This document shows, one piece after another, positions 49,339 through 61,382 of a stretch of DNA of 64,000 nt; positions within the stretch are counted from its first letter, which is position 1; every line of letters begins with the position of its first letter. The notes under the pieces were generated by a model. The model saw only the letters and a program-made list of their open reading frames with translations, was not told the DNA's origin and did no database searches. The DNA comes from Ulva prolifera (Eukaryota; Chlorophyta; Ulvophyceae; Ulvales; Ulvaceae), in NCBI GenBank assembly GCA_023078555.1, contig CM041201.1, forward strand, positions 1,371,713 to 1,435,712, read 5' to 3'. Made by a program: the position numbers and the translations under genes.

Positions 49339-50084
49339 CCGGCGATTTCAGATCGTCTCTTCTATGCATCTCTGACTGTTTTCAAAATTATTATATCTAA
49401 TAAATATTGAAAGTTCGTACATACACCGGCAGGCTGTGATTTGAGCAACGCAATAAATTGCATGCGTGAAGCGGCACCGCCGCAAGTTGACTCTCGATGG
49501 CTGATCTTTTGACCGACGCGATGCAGCATGCAAGAGCTGCAACGTGGGAAGAACGCGTGATGGTGTCCCCAATATTTTAAGAGATACGTCGAGAACTCTA
49601 TCTCAGCCAGGATGGCCATGACCATTCTCAAACCACGTACAGACACTGTTACGCAAATTAAACATGTGTGTTCTGTGTTCAGAGTGGGCGCTCCTTTGTC
49701 GTCGGCTCGGCTGGCCTTCGTGAGTTTGACGCTTCGTAACTCCTCTGGTGAGGACTTTGCAGAAGGCAGACATCAACACATTCTAGCATGCTCAATTAAG
49801 TATGCATTGTGGTGTGCTGTGGCTGGTTTTCTTTGCAGCGATAAGGTCACCATGGCCTTTCCGTGCTGAACACTGCGCCGTGCTTGTTCCACAGTCAATT
49901 GACAAGCTCGCTGCCATCATTCTGGTGTGCAGCTGCTGATCCGATTCAGCTCGATTGTCTGCCGCTAGTGGGGCATCAGGCACAGGTGCAAGGCGCTATT
50001 GGCCAGCACGCAGCGTGCCTAGTGCAGAAGTGCGCGCAGTTCTGCACGAGGCGTAGCTGCGTCGATCGCCACGGGCGATGTGCT
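49339..50084. other. Intergenic, no confident gene
   Basis: A stretch from 49614 begins ATGACCATTCTC-like coding sequence with possible splice sites near 49680 and 49720, but the pieces are too short to call. Nothing else is seen. Confidence 0.35.
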
Positions 50085-50789
50085 GTGTTACAAGGACAAA
50101 GCAAGCAAAGCAGGTAGCACCGCGAGCAGCAACCAGGGGAACCGCACACTACGCAACAAGCCACACGCAGCACACAGCTTGGGCGCTGCATTGTCCTGGG
50201 TGCGGTGCGGCGTGGGCCGGCGAGGCTGCGCGGCGGTGTGCCGGGCTGGCGTGGTGTGCTGTGGCTCGGTGGGGTGGGGGTGGGTCTTGGGGCTAGGGCG
50301 GCCCCCGGCAATCGGGCGGCCATGATGGGCGGCCTCAGGCAGCAGTGTGTTGGGTTTGGCCCTGTCGTACGGCGGCGGGCGTTGTGGTGTTGGTGGTTGT
50401 GATGTTGTGTGTTGGCCGTGGGGTCTGTGCATGCGTGTGTGGGTTTGGGTTTGTGGGTGTGTGGGTGTGTGCTTGGCGGTCTGCGGATCTGTGTCTTTTG
50501 CTGCGCCGGTGATGGGTTTTTTTTTTTGGGCGTGGTGAGTGTCGCGTGCGTGGGTGTCTGTGTGTTTTCTTCGTCTGTTTGCTTCTTTCGCGGTGCTGCC
50601 CGCCTTGCTGCCTTTGTCCTTGTAACACGCAGCACACACCAACACACCCACGCACCGCCAGCACTCGCGCCGGCCACAGCCACACAGCCACACACACACA
50701 CCTGCCTCGCTTGCTTTGTCCTTGTAACACACAGCCACACATGACCACATACACACGAGCAGGCAGAGCAGGCCATCCTGCCTCACCGC

Positions 50790-51745
50790 CACGGCGACAT
50801 GGGGCTCCGGCACTACTGCGAGGACGTCGCGGATGCGGCGCGCATGTCATCCGCCGCGCTGGCTCAATGCGCCCTCGCCGACGGTATCGAGCGCGGCCTG
50901 CCGTTCCGGGGCTGCGCAGCCGTCAAGATGCAACAGGTGCTCGACAGACTTCGTCCGACGTGGAGTGTTTCCATCCCCGAGATCGCCAACAGTCCCGCGG
51001 GCGCGGCGAACTAGTTCTGGGCAGTTGACGAATCGGCAAAATTGCGGCTGACCCAACTGCAGCGCGCGCTCGCCCGGGCCGAGGTCAACGCGCGCAAAGC
51101 TGCAGTCTTCCAGGCGCTGCTCACGGCCACGGACGGCCGCTCCGCCCAGATTGCGGCAGGAGCTCGTGCGGCGATGGCCCGCCTGCGCAGCTGCATGGGC
51201 GCGATCGCGTCGGCATGGCTCACGGCGCTCCCAGGCCCCCCCGTCACGGGCCTGTCCGACATGGAGTTCGGCGTGTGCGCCCGCTTGAGGCTGGGTTAGG
51301 CCCTGCTGCCTAGCCTGAGCGACGATGGTGACTGCCCCTGTGGCCGCAGCGGGGAGTCCGGCACCCACTCCACGGTCTACAAGTCGCTGTGGGGAACCGT
51401 GGTCGCCCGCCACAACCTGCTCGTGGAGGCGTGGCGCCACGTCATCGCGCGCAGCGGCATCGCTTCCGTGGTGGAATCGCACCGGAGCAGGCTCCCGCAA
51501 TGCCTCGGCCGTGGCCTCCAAGCACGCCCGGCAGCACCCCGCACGTCACCCTCCACTGAACCGTCACCCGCCCAGGCCTCGGCCGCGCCCGCAACCTCTC
51601 ATGGCGCCCAGGCTCTGCCCTCCACCTTCCCTGCGGCTGCTCCCGCGCGCACTCGCCCCGCGCCCACTCTGCGGTCGGCCCCTGGCCAGCTCTCCCTGCA
51701 ACAGCTCAGCCTATCTCCGGCACCTCCCCTGCCTCGGATGCGCCC

Positions 51746-51780
<35 letters not shown>

Positions 51781-52510
51781 ATGGCGCCCAGGCTCCCCCT
51801 CCTATCACGTACGCAGCTGATATCTCTGCCTCGGGGGGTGCCCCCCGTGTCGCACCTGCCACCGACGCCGCCCCGACCCCCACCCCGGCTGAGCCCGGAG
51901 CAGCGGCGCCGGCGCCGGCGCCGGCGGCGGGCCACATGCATGACGCCCCTGATCCTCGGCAACCTCCAGCGGCCGGGCGGCGTTCGCAGCGATCGGCCAC
52001 CGTCCGGAGTGCGCCTTCGACTCCTCCTCCCCGGCCGCGCAGAGGCGCTCAGCGCGGTGACATTCTCGCGTTCTTTTCCGGCTCGCCGGTGATCGGCGAC
52101 GTGTGCGTATGTCACCCGCTGGCCGGCTCCAATGTCCGCTCAGCGGCCACCTGTGATGGCGCCGCCGCAGCGAAGTCCGACCAGCGTGAGCGAGACAACT
52201 ATGGCCGGGCGGGCTCCGGCGCATTCACCCTGGTGCCGCTCTCTCACGAGACGTACAGGAGGATCGGCCCGGCTGCATTCGCCTTCCTGAACCGGCTTTT
52301 TGACGTTGCTGCAGGTTCACGTACGTTGCTGTCGGCGACTGTTCTTGGAAAATGCGATGCGCGACCTGTCCACGACGCTGTGCCGCGCGGTGGCTCGGCA
52401 GGTGCACGCCGCTGCCCCGCTGATGGCACGCCATGCGGGCAAGGCAGTTTTGACGGGGCTTGCAGTCCCGTCCGGAGACATCACGCCGCTCACAGGCCGC
52501 CCGGCCTGAG
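50790..52510 (+). mobile_element. Reverse-transcriptase element, 3' half of the protein
   Basis: In sense orientation the parts run in the order typical of many protist retroelements downstream of the reverse transcriptase. A helical segment comes first (QLTQLQRALARAEVNARKAA), then ASAWLTALPG...LSDMEFGVCARLRLGL, then CPCGRSGESGTH...ARHN. A Pro-rich linker follows, then RGDILAFFSGSPVIGDVCVCHPL, FTLVPLSHETYRRIGPAAF and a helical end near 52510. The family is shared with 18440-19190. The reverse transcriptase domain is missing, and the copy is broken in a few places. A 32-bp C tract (51749-51780) lies in the linker. The class (non-LTR or other) is not certain. Confidence 0.68.
51749..51780. repeat. 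C32 homopolymer
   Basis: Thirty-two consecutive C, followed by ATGGCGCCCAGGCTC. The same 15 bases also occur at about 51600. Confidence 0.97.
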
Positions 52511-53192
52511 CGGCGCTGCACGCCCGCCTGGGCTGCCTGATGGGCGGCCGTCGTTGCGTGCGCTCGCGGACTCGTCCGCTTTGTCGTGGTGGCGCCTCTG
52601 GCGTGCCGCGCTTTGCGGCTGTCTTCCCCGTATGTCTGCGTATGGCCCGCCATTGGGGCGCGGCCGGGTTGTTTGGGCAGGCTGGGCTGGTCTTTGGGGT
52701 TGTGGGTATGTGTTCGCGGGTGGGCGGGGTTGTGTGCTGGGGCTGGGCGGAGGGGGGTTTTGCTGGGGGAGGCGGGGGTCTCCCCGGGGTGGGGGTTGTT
52801 GTTGGGGTTTCCCTGTTTCTATGCTCGGCCGCCTTGGCTGCATGTGGTTCCTGGGCTCTTGCGCCTGGCTGGTGGGCCGGGTGCAGGTGGGGGTGGGCCT
52901 GTGAGTGTGCTTGTGGGTGTTGGGTGGGAGGCTTGTGTTACAAAGGAAAAAGCCGGAGGGGCCGGTAGCACCGCCAGGACCAAAAGGGAGAGCACGAGAA
53001 ACGTAATGCGCACGTAGCAGGAGAGCAACAGCCAACACCAAGGCACAACAAGCACCCACACACCCCCACACTCCCATACACTACCACACGAATCAACCTG
53101 TTGTGGGATATCCATATCTGGGGATCCAAGGATATAGATGACATAATCAAGGGAGAAGTCATCTAACAAAGGACTCGGTGCTTCAGGTGAGC

Positions 53193-53260
53193 CCCAGCGG
53201 TAGAGCATGTAGTGTGTACTCATGAGGTCACCGGTTCAATTCTTACTTTCATTTCTGCCG
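53193..53260 (+). other. tRNA-like sequence (pseudo-tRNA or SINE head)
   Basis: GAGCCCCAGCGGTAGAGC resembles an A box and GGTTCAATTC is a good B box, spaced as in a tRNA. A CTCATGA sequence stands where the anticodon loop would be. The acceptor and T stems do not pair, so it is not a functional tRNA. Confidence 0.4.
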
Positions 53261-53637
53261 AGCTACGCTACGCGATGGCAAGGTACGCTCCCCTCCACGT
53301 CGTCATGCACCGTCAGCATGCTTACCAGCTCAGGCACGCGCATTAACCCCTGTGCACACTCGATGAGACTAACACGCGTCTTGACACGACCCCCACACGC
53401 ACCTCCACACGCACCCACCCCCAAACGCACCGACACACTGACACCCGACCCACGCTTGCCGGAGGCTTGTGTGTGTTGCTGGGTGGGTGTGGTCGTGTGT
53501 GTGGCTGTGACCGGCGCGGCGACTGATGTTGCGTGTGTGTGTTAGTGTGTGCTGCGTGTGGCTTGTTGCGTGGTGTGCGATTCCCCTGGTTGTTGCTTGC
53601 AGTGCTACTTCCCTTGCTTACTTTGTCCTTGTAACAC

Positions 53638-56600
53638 ACGGCCTGTAGTGTTACAAGGATAGAGGCGGCGGGGCGGGCAGCACCGCGAAACCAGCGAGCG
53701 CGCAAGCACACAGCAACCAACCCTGCCCAACACTACCACGCTACAGCCGCAACTAACACACTCAAAGAATGCAGTGCTGCCAACGGCCGAAAACAAGAAA
53801 CACAGATCTCCATGCTCACCCTCACATACACAGCCAAACTTGTAGCTGTGATTCCGTAGCTATGAGCATGCTCACTTCATGCAAGTGCTCCCATGGATGT
53901 CGGCTGTACAGCTTGATATCTCCAAAGGCAGGCAATACTCACGGCACCAGGCTCAATCCCATCAGACATGCCGTGGTTATGTCCGTTGCGCAGTCTGTCT
54001 GAGGCCCAGCATGGATTCCGGGCCACGACCCGCAAAGCTCAAAGCGTAGTTCATCTTACCCAGCCCACACTGCGGGCAGCGACCAGACGGTTATGCGTCA
54101 TGCGGCTGTGTGCTTTTCAAGCCACCGTACGTGGACATCATCTCAACACCTAGGAGCTCCGATCCTGCTACACTAGCCAAGCCGCAGCAATGCACAGCCG
54201 CAGCTGCGCTACAAGAAGTAAAGTGGATCTGAGATTACTTCGCCATACCCTTACCGGCTATAGACAGCTCGCAATGTCCGGGACATCATCAGCCGGATAT
54301 CTCTAGACATGAGGCTCCAGGTGTGTACGCAGAGCAGTGGCGTAGGGGCTGCCCAAGCACTTTCAGACCGTTGCATTGAAGGACGTGTGACAATCTCTGT
54401 GACAATCTCCCCACAACATGACCTCTGGCCGTGAGATCCAGGCTGAGCGTCCCCTGCATCGTTGACAAATGCCTCACTTTGAAATGGGCTCTTACTGAGC
54501 CCGGGCCACTACTCACACCGACATGAGCTCTTACTGAGCCGGGGCCACTCATCAAGATCCGTGACCACCGCAGTCTTGGGTAAAGGTGCCCCAGATGACT
54601 GTGCCATCAGTGGGAGTGGCCAGGGGATCAGTCCCAGCCCACCTCCTCCGAGCGCGCCCTGCCAGGCTTCGGTCAGCTCGTGCATGTGATCATGAGCGGG
54701 AACTCGTTTGCAGCACTCCGCTTGCGCTCAGATGATTGCATGTGAATCGCGAGTCAGTGGATGCGCACCTGCCTGCTACAAGGCGTGGCTTCCGCTCTTC
54801 CTTCAAGGCACGAACGCTGCGGCTGAAACGGCGCTTTGCCTGAAGCGGTCTTCGTTCAAGTTTGGCATACACATGTTACGCAGTAATAATGTGGCATTCG
54901 CGAGGTGCAGGCATCACAGTGCTTGCAACCTGAGAGACTCCCTAGTAGACCTGCTCACCCAAGTGACTGAGGATCATGGCCCGCAACAGAAGCACAACAA
55001 TGGGCAGGTACATATAACCACCGTGGTATATATAGATCGTGCTTGCAGGGGTCCGCACTACATAAATCGTGCAGTGGCACACGAGCCCAGATTTGTGCTG
55101 CCCATCACCGACTCAAGCTCAAACTTACTAAGTGTCTACTGTCTACTCGAGAGTGGAAGGCACCAAAGCCAATCTGTCGCAGGTGAATGACCACGGACCG
55201 AGCTGCGGTATGATGTTGCACACTGGCCTCCTTTTGACATCACAGGCATCGATCACCCAGACACTGTTGCACACTGGCAGCAAAACACTTGCGATCTGAA
55301 ATGCAGCTTTTCTTGGAGACATTCCCGCCTGTCGTGCAAGCTGCTACACCTTTCAATGTCTTACTGCTGTGTTACAAGAGACTGTTATAAGGACTAAGCA
55401 AGGCAGGATGTCTGACTGCTGTGCGGCTGCACACATCCTAGCTACTCAGGCCATGTGTTCATCAGCAGCATTCACACATCTGCAGGACAAGGTGCGTCCA
55501 GTGCGTCTGTCCTTGGACCACACAGTGGTTGTTGCTTGATATCTGCTGCAACGTAACCCCACGTGTCCGTGATCGTGGCTCGCAGGCTGGGTGGCGTAGG
55601 TGAGATCATGCTTCATGGGTGCATGGACAACTCCGCCGAGCTCTACCTACACGCCACCCATAAGCATTCAGTTCATGATTGTTCACTGCTGCTCATCGCA
55701 AGGCGTCGGTGCGGCCGTCCTCTGGGCCATGGGCGGAGCTTCCGGATCATACGGGCATAGAACAGCTTAGGTAGGGCGTGCAGCGCGATGTTGAAGTAGA
55801 ACGGCGCTCAAAGATGCGTCAATTTGTCTCCCGGGGCACAAAAGTCCAGATCCGCGGAGGCATTGCGGGTCAGAAGAAATGGCTGGTTTGCAGGCGGGGC
55901 ACGGCACGGCCGGAGTGCGGGTACTCCTGCAACATTTCTCTGTGGGTCTACATCGTCTCCGGTGAACACAGTATGCATCAGGGGCCCGCTGTCACAAATT
56001 GTCTCTGGCGACAATTGGGTCACGGAACCTGACGTGTGCGTCCGGCTTGGACTGCCAGCTGCCAGCGCTGCGCGACCAGCCAGCATGGCACACACCGCAG
56101 ACGATCGAGCAGCATAGCCTTAGCAGGCATGGTTGAGCCAGTATCAGACGCTGTTGTTGCAGCTCCACCGCATTGTATTTGTACTTGTCTCGCACGCACT
56201 CTTCCAGGATTCCTAGCTTCAGCTCGCATCCTTCTGGAGCAGACGCGACCATTCTCTGCACACCGGCCATCCTCTTCAGGTAAAGCCAATACACACCTAG
56301 ACAAGCTGCCTGAGGGTGAATACAAGAGTCATTTTGCTGGCATGCTTTCTCACTGATGTAGTTGTCTCCCGGAATTCGTCCATTGTGGCACAGCCTGCCT
56401 ATCTGTTGCTATACAAATCTACGTTCCGCTCGTATTGATGCTGAATGGCACCGTGTGCTCAATCCTAGCCTCATCTATCTAGATCCTTCATGCCTTTCCA
56501 CGTCGTGGCAGGCATGCTTAGGGCCATGGCAAGCCTTTCCACGAGACCCCACGCGTGTGTGTCAGTCAGCTTTCAGAGGCTTCAGCTTCTGAGTCACTTG

Positions 56601-57505
56601 TCTTTACGGCGTGATTCACACATTCACCACTTGTATGGCCATGCATATATGTGTTTTGCAAGTACATAAGTGTGGTCCAATTTTCTGTGGCTCACATTCG
56701 TTTTCCCATGTTTCCTCTGCATGTGTGGAAATGTCTCTTCAAATTAGTCATTATAGACTTGTTTCCGATGCCCTCTTTTTCACAATCCTTTTTGGCACAT
56801 GATCGAAGCCGCAGAAGTTTCATTCTCCGTATCACTTGCACTGTGCCTGTGATCTGATAGCTCACAGAATCATGGATTTGCTACTGTTGAAGTAGACTCA
56901 GAATCACTGAGCCGTGTTGTGAAGAGCACATAGACAACTCCAATTGAACGGGACCACATGCCGTCTGTAACATCTGCCAAGGCACAAGTCGACTTGCTTG
57001 TGGTGTCAAGGGACGCTCCCTGTCCCCCATTTCATCCACGTGCATGGGCTAGCTCTGCTTCACACGATCACATAAGACAGGGAAGATATCAGTTGTGTCA
57101 ATGGACGTGACTGTGTGACACACTTGCGCTCAATTGCGCCTTATTCTCGACCAGCCAGCCCACACCTCCTGCATCCCTGTCACCATTTTCAGCATGTTAA
57201 CAACATCAAACCTGTCTTGGAGCTCGGTCACTGGCTGCTCATGCACCCATTCAACAACAATGCACTGTGGCTATCGAGCCATAGCACTAGCAGCTTGGCG
57301 CAATTTTCTTCACAGGCTCCCACAATCCAGCACAACACATTCAACAGCTGCAGGGCCACCAGCAAAGGCAGCAAGGCATCACCTGCTCGACGCAACTGCG
57401 CGTCAAAGCCCGCAGTTGTGGCTAGAGGCAGTCCCTTGCGGAATCCACTGCAGCTGCTGCAGCCGGCCGCGTCCAACGAGCTGCTAATCCAATCGTGGGC
57501 CGAGC
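53638..57505. other. Long intergenic stretch, no gene supported
   Basis: Frames at 54708-55190 (+), 55778-56117 (+) and 55992-56294 (-) are open, but none has a recognised domain or consistent splicing. The minus-strand frame (YLKRMAGVQRMVASAPEGCEL...) looks the most protein-like. A degenerate GTGTTACAAG copy lies at 55371. Confidence 0.35.
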
Positions 57506-60500
57506 ATGCCATACAACTGGGGCCGCGGCGGCGCAAGCCCCATGGTCCGGCGCACCTTCGGCGCCTCCTCCTCCACCATTCGCACCTCCGGCCACCGGCG
57601 ACCCGCTCCGATGTCTGAGTCAGACTGGAGTGAGATTGTGGCGAGAACCACCATCTCAGGGCTGCCTGGAGTCAAGCCGTCTGACTTTGCACGCGGCCCG
57701 CCCCCCGACCCGGCACCCGGCGACAGCTACCCGCACAAGTGGCTCAAGCTCGTCTGGATGGAGACGTACGACGCCTACGCCACATTCGTCGACACGGAGA
57801 AGCGCAAGGCGTTTTCCTTCAGCGACCGTGCCCCTCTGCGCGTCAACGTCGGGCCGTTTGATGAGAAGACGAAGCTGTACTCCCTGACCATCTCCGGCAG
57901 CGATGCGTCGCGGGACTACGCTCTGCCCGAGGGTGTCAGCGCCGCAGAGTTTGTTCACGCGATGCTGAAGCTGAGGCAGGGCTTGGGGTGGGTGTATGTG
58001 CGGACGGTCAACCAGTCCCGAAGTGATGGCCGCGTGGTGTTGGCAGCCGGGAAGCTCTACTCTGAGGACATGGCCTCGACGCAAACCATCGGGACGGATG
58101 AGGGGCTGTGCATCGCATTTGATGCGTATTCTTCCTGCCTGGGCCGGTTCCACGCGCTGCAGCAATACAGCAGCATTGATACAAGCGTCCGTGAAGTGAT
58201 CGAGGGGGTGCGGGAGGTGATCCCACGGGGGCTGGCGGCCCTCGGTCTTGGTGTCTCAAGAACCGAGCACCGGCTGTTGAGTCCGGTGCCGGCCGGGCTG
58301 CGGACGAAGTTGAACGACGTGCAGCTTCGCATTCTGAAGCAGCTGCGGGAGCCAGTGGACTTTGTGCAGGGGCCGCCCGGGACAGGCAAGTCGACGTTCA
58401 TCGTGGAGCTGCTGCGGGTGCGCTGCATGCATACGCACCATGCACGCATGAGAGACTGGCGTGGAACAGTGGTGCACATGCCGCAGGCCGGGTGATGAGC
58501 TTGTGTGCCACGCGGACGCACGCGCCCCTGCCCAGACCTCCGTTTGCAAACTCAAACGGCATATGTGGTCCCGCTGATTCGGAATTGTCAATGTCCTTTC
58601 AGGATACGGCTCAGTGAATTCAGGTTTTCCGTACTTTACATGCACTTGCATCCACGAGCTCCCTCCGCGGCACAGTTTCCAGCTTCTGAGCACCCAAAGC
58701 CGAGAAAGTGTGCACATGCATGCAGACAAGGATCGCAAGCGGGGCCAAGGTGCTCCTGTGCACGACGACCAACAAGGCCATCGACTCACTCGCGGAGAAG
58801 CTGCACGCCTCTGGCCACCGCGACGTCATCGCCTTCGGCAACGCCTCCCGCCTCGGCCCCACCTCCCTCACCCTCACCCTGCCCGCCCACGTCGCGCGCC
58901 ACAAAGCCTCCGTCCAGCTCAAAGCACTCGCGTGTGCTGCCAAGGCGGTCGAGACTGCCTGGGACAGCCTCCACCGCGCCGCAGAGAAGCAGGCTGCAGA
59001 GGAATTGAGTGCAGTCGTGGCCGACGCAACGCAGAATGACCCTGAGTTCATGGCGAAGCGCGAAGCTTCGGAGGAGCGGTGGTTGGTGGCCATGTTCCGG
59101 CGGGAGCGTGATTTGTGGAAGGCGCGCGCTGCGGGGCTGCGACAGGCGGTGGCACAGCTGCTGACCCTGCCAGAGAACTCGCACAAGCTGGCGGCGTACT
59201 TCAAAGGTGCACCCCTCGGACACCCATGCACTTGCATGCTTGTGGCAGGATGCTAGCTTGATCGCCGAACGCCCACAATGGCCCGGACGGGCCCCCGCCA
59301 CTGCGTGTGTTGTATCGCTCGCGAAATGCGCGCATGTTGTCTTGTTCAAACGGTGAAACAGCCAACGGTTAGCACCTGTGGGGTTACCAAGCGAGATAGG
59401 CACAAGAATAGATGATGGGGCATGTCAACTCACAATACGTCATCGACCATGCTCGTTGCATGTACATTGCAATTGGTATATGCTGCCTGAAGCCCATCAA
59501 CGTGAGGGTTTGCTCAGGCCTGTTCACTCTTATGTAGCACACGCGTTTCAGATCAACTGTGTTTCGATGCATCGGTAGTAATTCTGCGAATTCGCGTTCC
59601 TCTCAAAGCAGGTGCCTGCAGAAAAAGCCGACGTACACGGCCTCACTGCGGCGACTGACGCCTTGCTGCTCCACTCGAAGACCGCCGTGGCCGCCATCTC
59701 GCAGCTACTGACTCGAGTGTCCAACTTCTTGAACGCCACGTCCAGCGTAGCAGAGGCCCTCATGAAACTGCAGATCCTCGAGGCCGCCCGCTTCGTCGTG
59801 TGCACGTCTGCAACCGCCGTGAAGCTCCCGACGCGCATCGCGCACGAGCTCGACGCGCTCTCCAAAGCCCCCGTGGCCATCCTCTCCGGCGCACCTGCAG
59901 GCGGCGATGCAGATCTTCTTGCTGACCAGCTCGCCGGACTGTCGGTTGCAAAGGCCTCCATCGCAGGAGACGAAAATGCCCGGGAGGTGGCAATGCGGAG
60001 CATGCTTGATGGGCTTCTACACTTCAAGTACGTGGTGCTGGACGAAGCTGGGGCGATGCTGGAGCCGGACATGGTGGGCACCGTCATCCACGGCTGCCGC
60101 TTCCTGCTCTGCGTCGGCGACCACAAGCAGGTGTGCCGCCTGCGGGCAATCCCCACAGCGCCATGCGGCTGCGACTTGATCATATCCGCCCGGTGGAAAT
60201 GAGTCCTGTGCATGGCTGCAGCGTCTGAGGTGGAGAGGAAGCTTTGTTCACAAGCAGGCCGTCCCTGCCGTGGCCCACGGCTTGGTTCCACCACGGCAGG
60301 CAGCCATCCTGTTGCACGTTTTGCGCTGCCGTCTCGCCGTTTGCACAGGCAAACCACCAACATGTCCCGTGCCAGCATGCCTTCGTCGGTGTCACATGCA
60401 TTGCACGCCCGCACCATCTGCAAAGCGCCCCCATGACATCCCATGGCCACCGGGGGAACATCACCTCCCCGAGCATCAGTCAGCCACAAAGCGTCGGACA

Positions 60501-61382
60501 TCGCCCAGCGTGCCATGTCCCAGCTGGCGGAGTGTGGGCCCTTGCAACAGTGCATGCCGTTCACAGCCACCATTAGAATCAAGTAGTACATGTATGTTGC
60601 TTTTGATTCGGATGAGATTCGGTTTCAGTGTTTGCTGTCTCCCGTTCACTCTTTTGTAACACTCCGTTAGTAGTACACGATCCTTCCAGCCCTCCTGCAT
60701 GCGCATGCAGCTCCCGCCATTCACGACGTGGCGCGCCGCGGACGACTACAAGTACAGCACCTCGCTCCTCGAGCGCCTCGCAAAGGGCCCCGGCGTCCCG
60801 CACGACCACAACGTCATGACGGTGCAGTACCGCATGCCCCCGCCCCTCGCGACCATCGTGTCCGACCTCTTTTACGACGGCACCCTTTCCACCCCCGCGC
60901 AGCTCCACCCCGCCCGCACGCACCCCACACCGGTCGTGTTTCAGCACGTCGGCGGTCAGGAGGAGAAGCAGGGGACGTCGTTTAAGAACACGGCGGAGGT
61001 GCGGGAGGTGATGCGAATCGTGCGCAACACGGTGCTGATGCGCGGCCGCGGCGGCGAGCAGACGGTCAACATCATCGCGTTCCACAAGCCGCAGAGCTTC
61101 GCGCTGCAGCGGGCGTTGGAGGAGGAGAACGTGGGCGGGAACGTGGAGGTGATGACGGTGGACTCGATGCAGGGGCGCGAGGCGGACGTGGTGGTGCTCT
61201 CATGCGTGCGCACCGGCGGCCAGCTCGGCTTTCTGGCGAACCGGAACCGCCTGAATGTTGCGATCAGCCGTGCACGGCAGGTGCTGTACATTGTTGGAGA
61301 TAGCAACTCGTTGAGGGCCGGGGGGTCGCACCCGTGGCGGCAGTTGCTGGGCCATGGGCAATTGTCGTTGCAGGTGGCGTAG
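57506..61382 (+). CDS. UPF1-like superfamily 1B helicase, four exons
   Basis: Exons 57506-58417, 58726-59206, 59622-60130 and 60711-61382 join with phases 0, 1, 0 to 857 residues. All SF1B motifs are present: Walker A GPPGTGKST (289-297), motif Ia region VLLCTTTNKAID, Walker B VVLDEAGA (DEAG 605-608), motif III GDHKQ|LPPF (630-638, split by intron 3), motif IV around MTVQYRM, motif V VDSMQGREADVVV (784 on), and motif VI RLNVAISRAR (814 on). The protein should be an ATP-dependent 5'-to-3' RNA or DNA helicase of the UPF1/SMUBP2/Sen1 group. The insertion between exons 2 and 3 is alpha-helical and I cannot match it to a named subfamily. No UPF1 CH zinc domain is visible. The N-terminus (MPYNWGRGGASP...) could instead start at 57542 or 57611. 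Confidence 0.93.
60594..60664 (+). repeat. Dispersed ~80-bp repeat, copy e, inside helicase intron 3
   Basis: Contains TTGATTCGGATGAGATTCGG, then TTTCAGTGTTTGCTG and CTCCCGTTCACTCTTTTGTAA. It lies 46 bp upstream of the exon 4 acceptor. Confidence 0.85.

Larger units (their letters stand above)
50085..53637. repeat. ~92-bp terminal inverted repeats bounding a 3.55-kb block
   Basis: 50085-50176 (starting GTGTTACAAGGACAAAGC) is matched in reverse complement by 53547-53637. Shared parts include GTAGCAC, AACCAGGGGAA and CACACGCAGCACAC. Shorter copies of the first ~42 bp occur inverted at 50592-50628 and 50706-50735, and in direct orientation at 52934 and 53647. The retroelement fragment at 50790-52510 lies within. 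No target-site duplication was found at the outer ends. Confidence 0.65.

Noticed and set aside
49614-49860. Possible small gene opening with ATGACCATTCTC
   Set aside because: Candidate exons of 30-60 bases cannot be joined in a unique frame and no family is recognised.
53193-53260. Possible tRNA-Met
   Set aside because: A and B boxes are visible, but the acceptor and T stems do not pair; listed only as a tRNA-like sequence.
54708-55190. 160-residue plus-strand open frame
   Set aside because: No recognisable motif, biased toward Cys/Arg/Ser as in random frames of this DNA.
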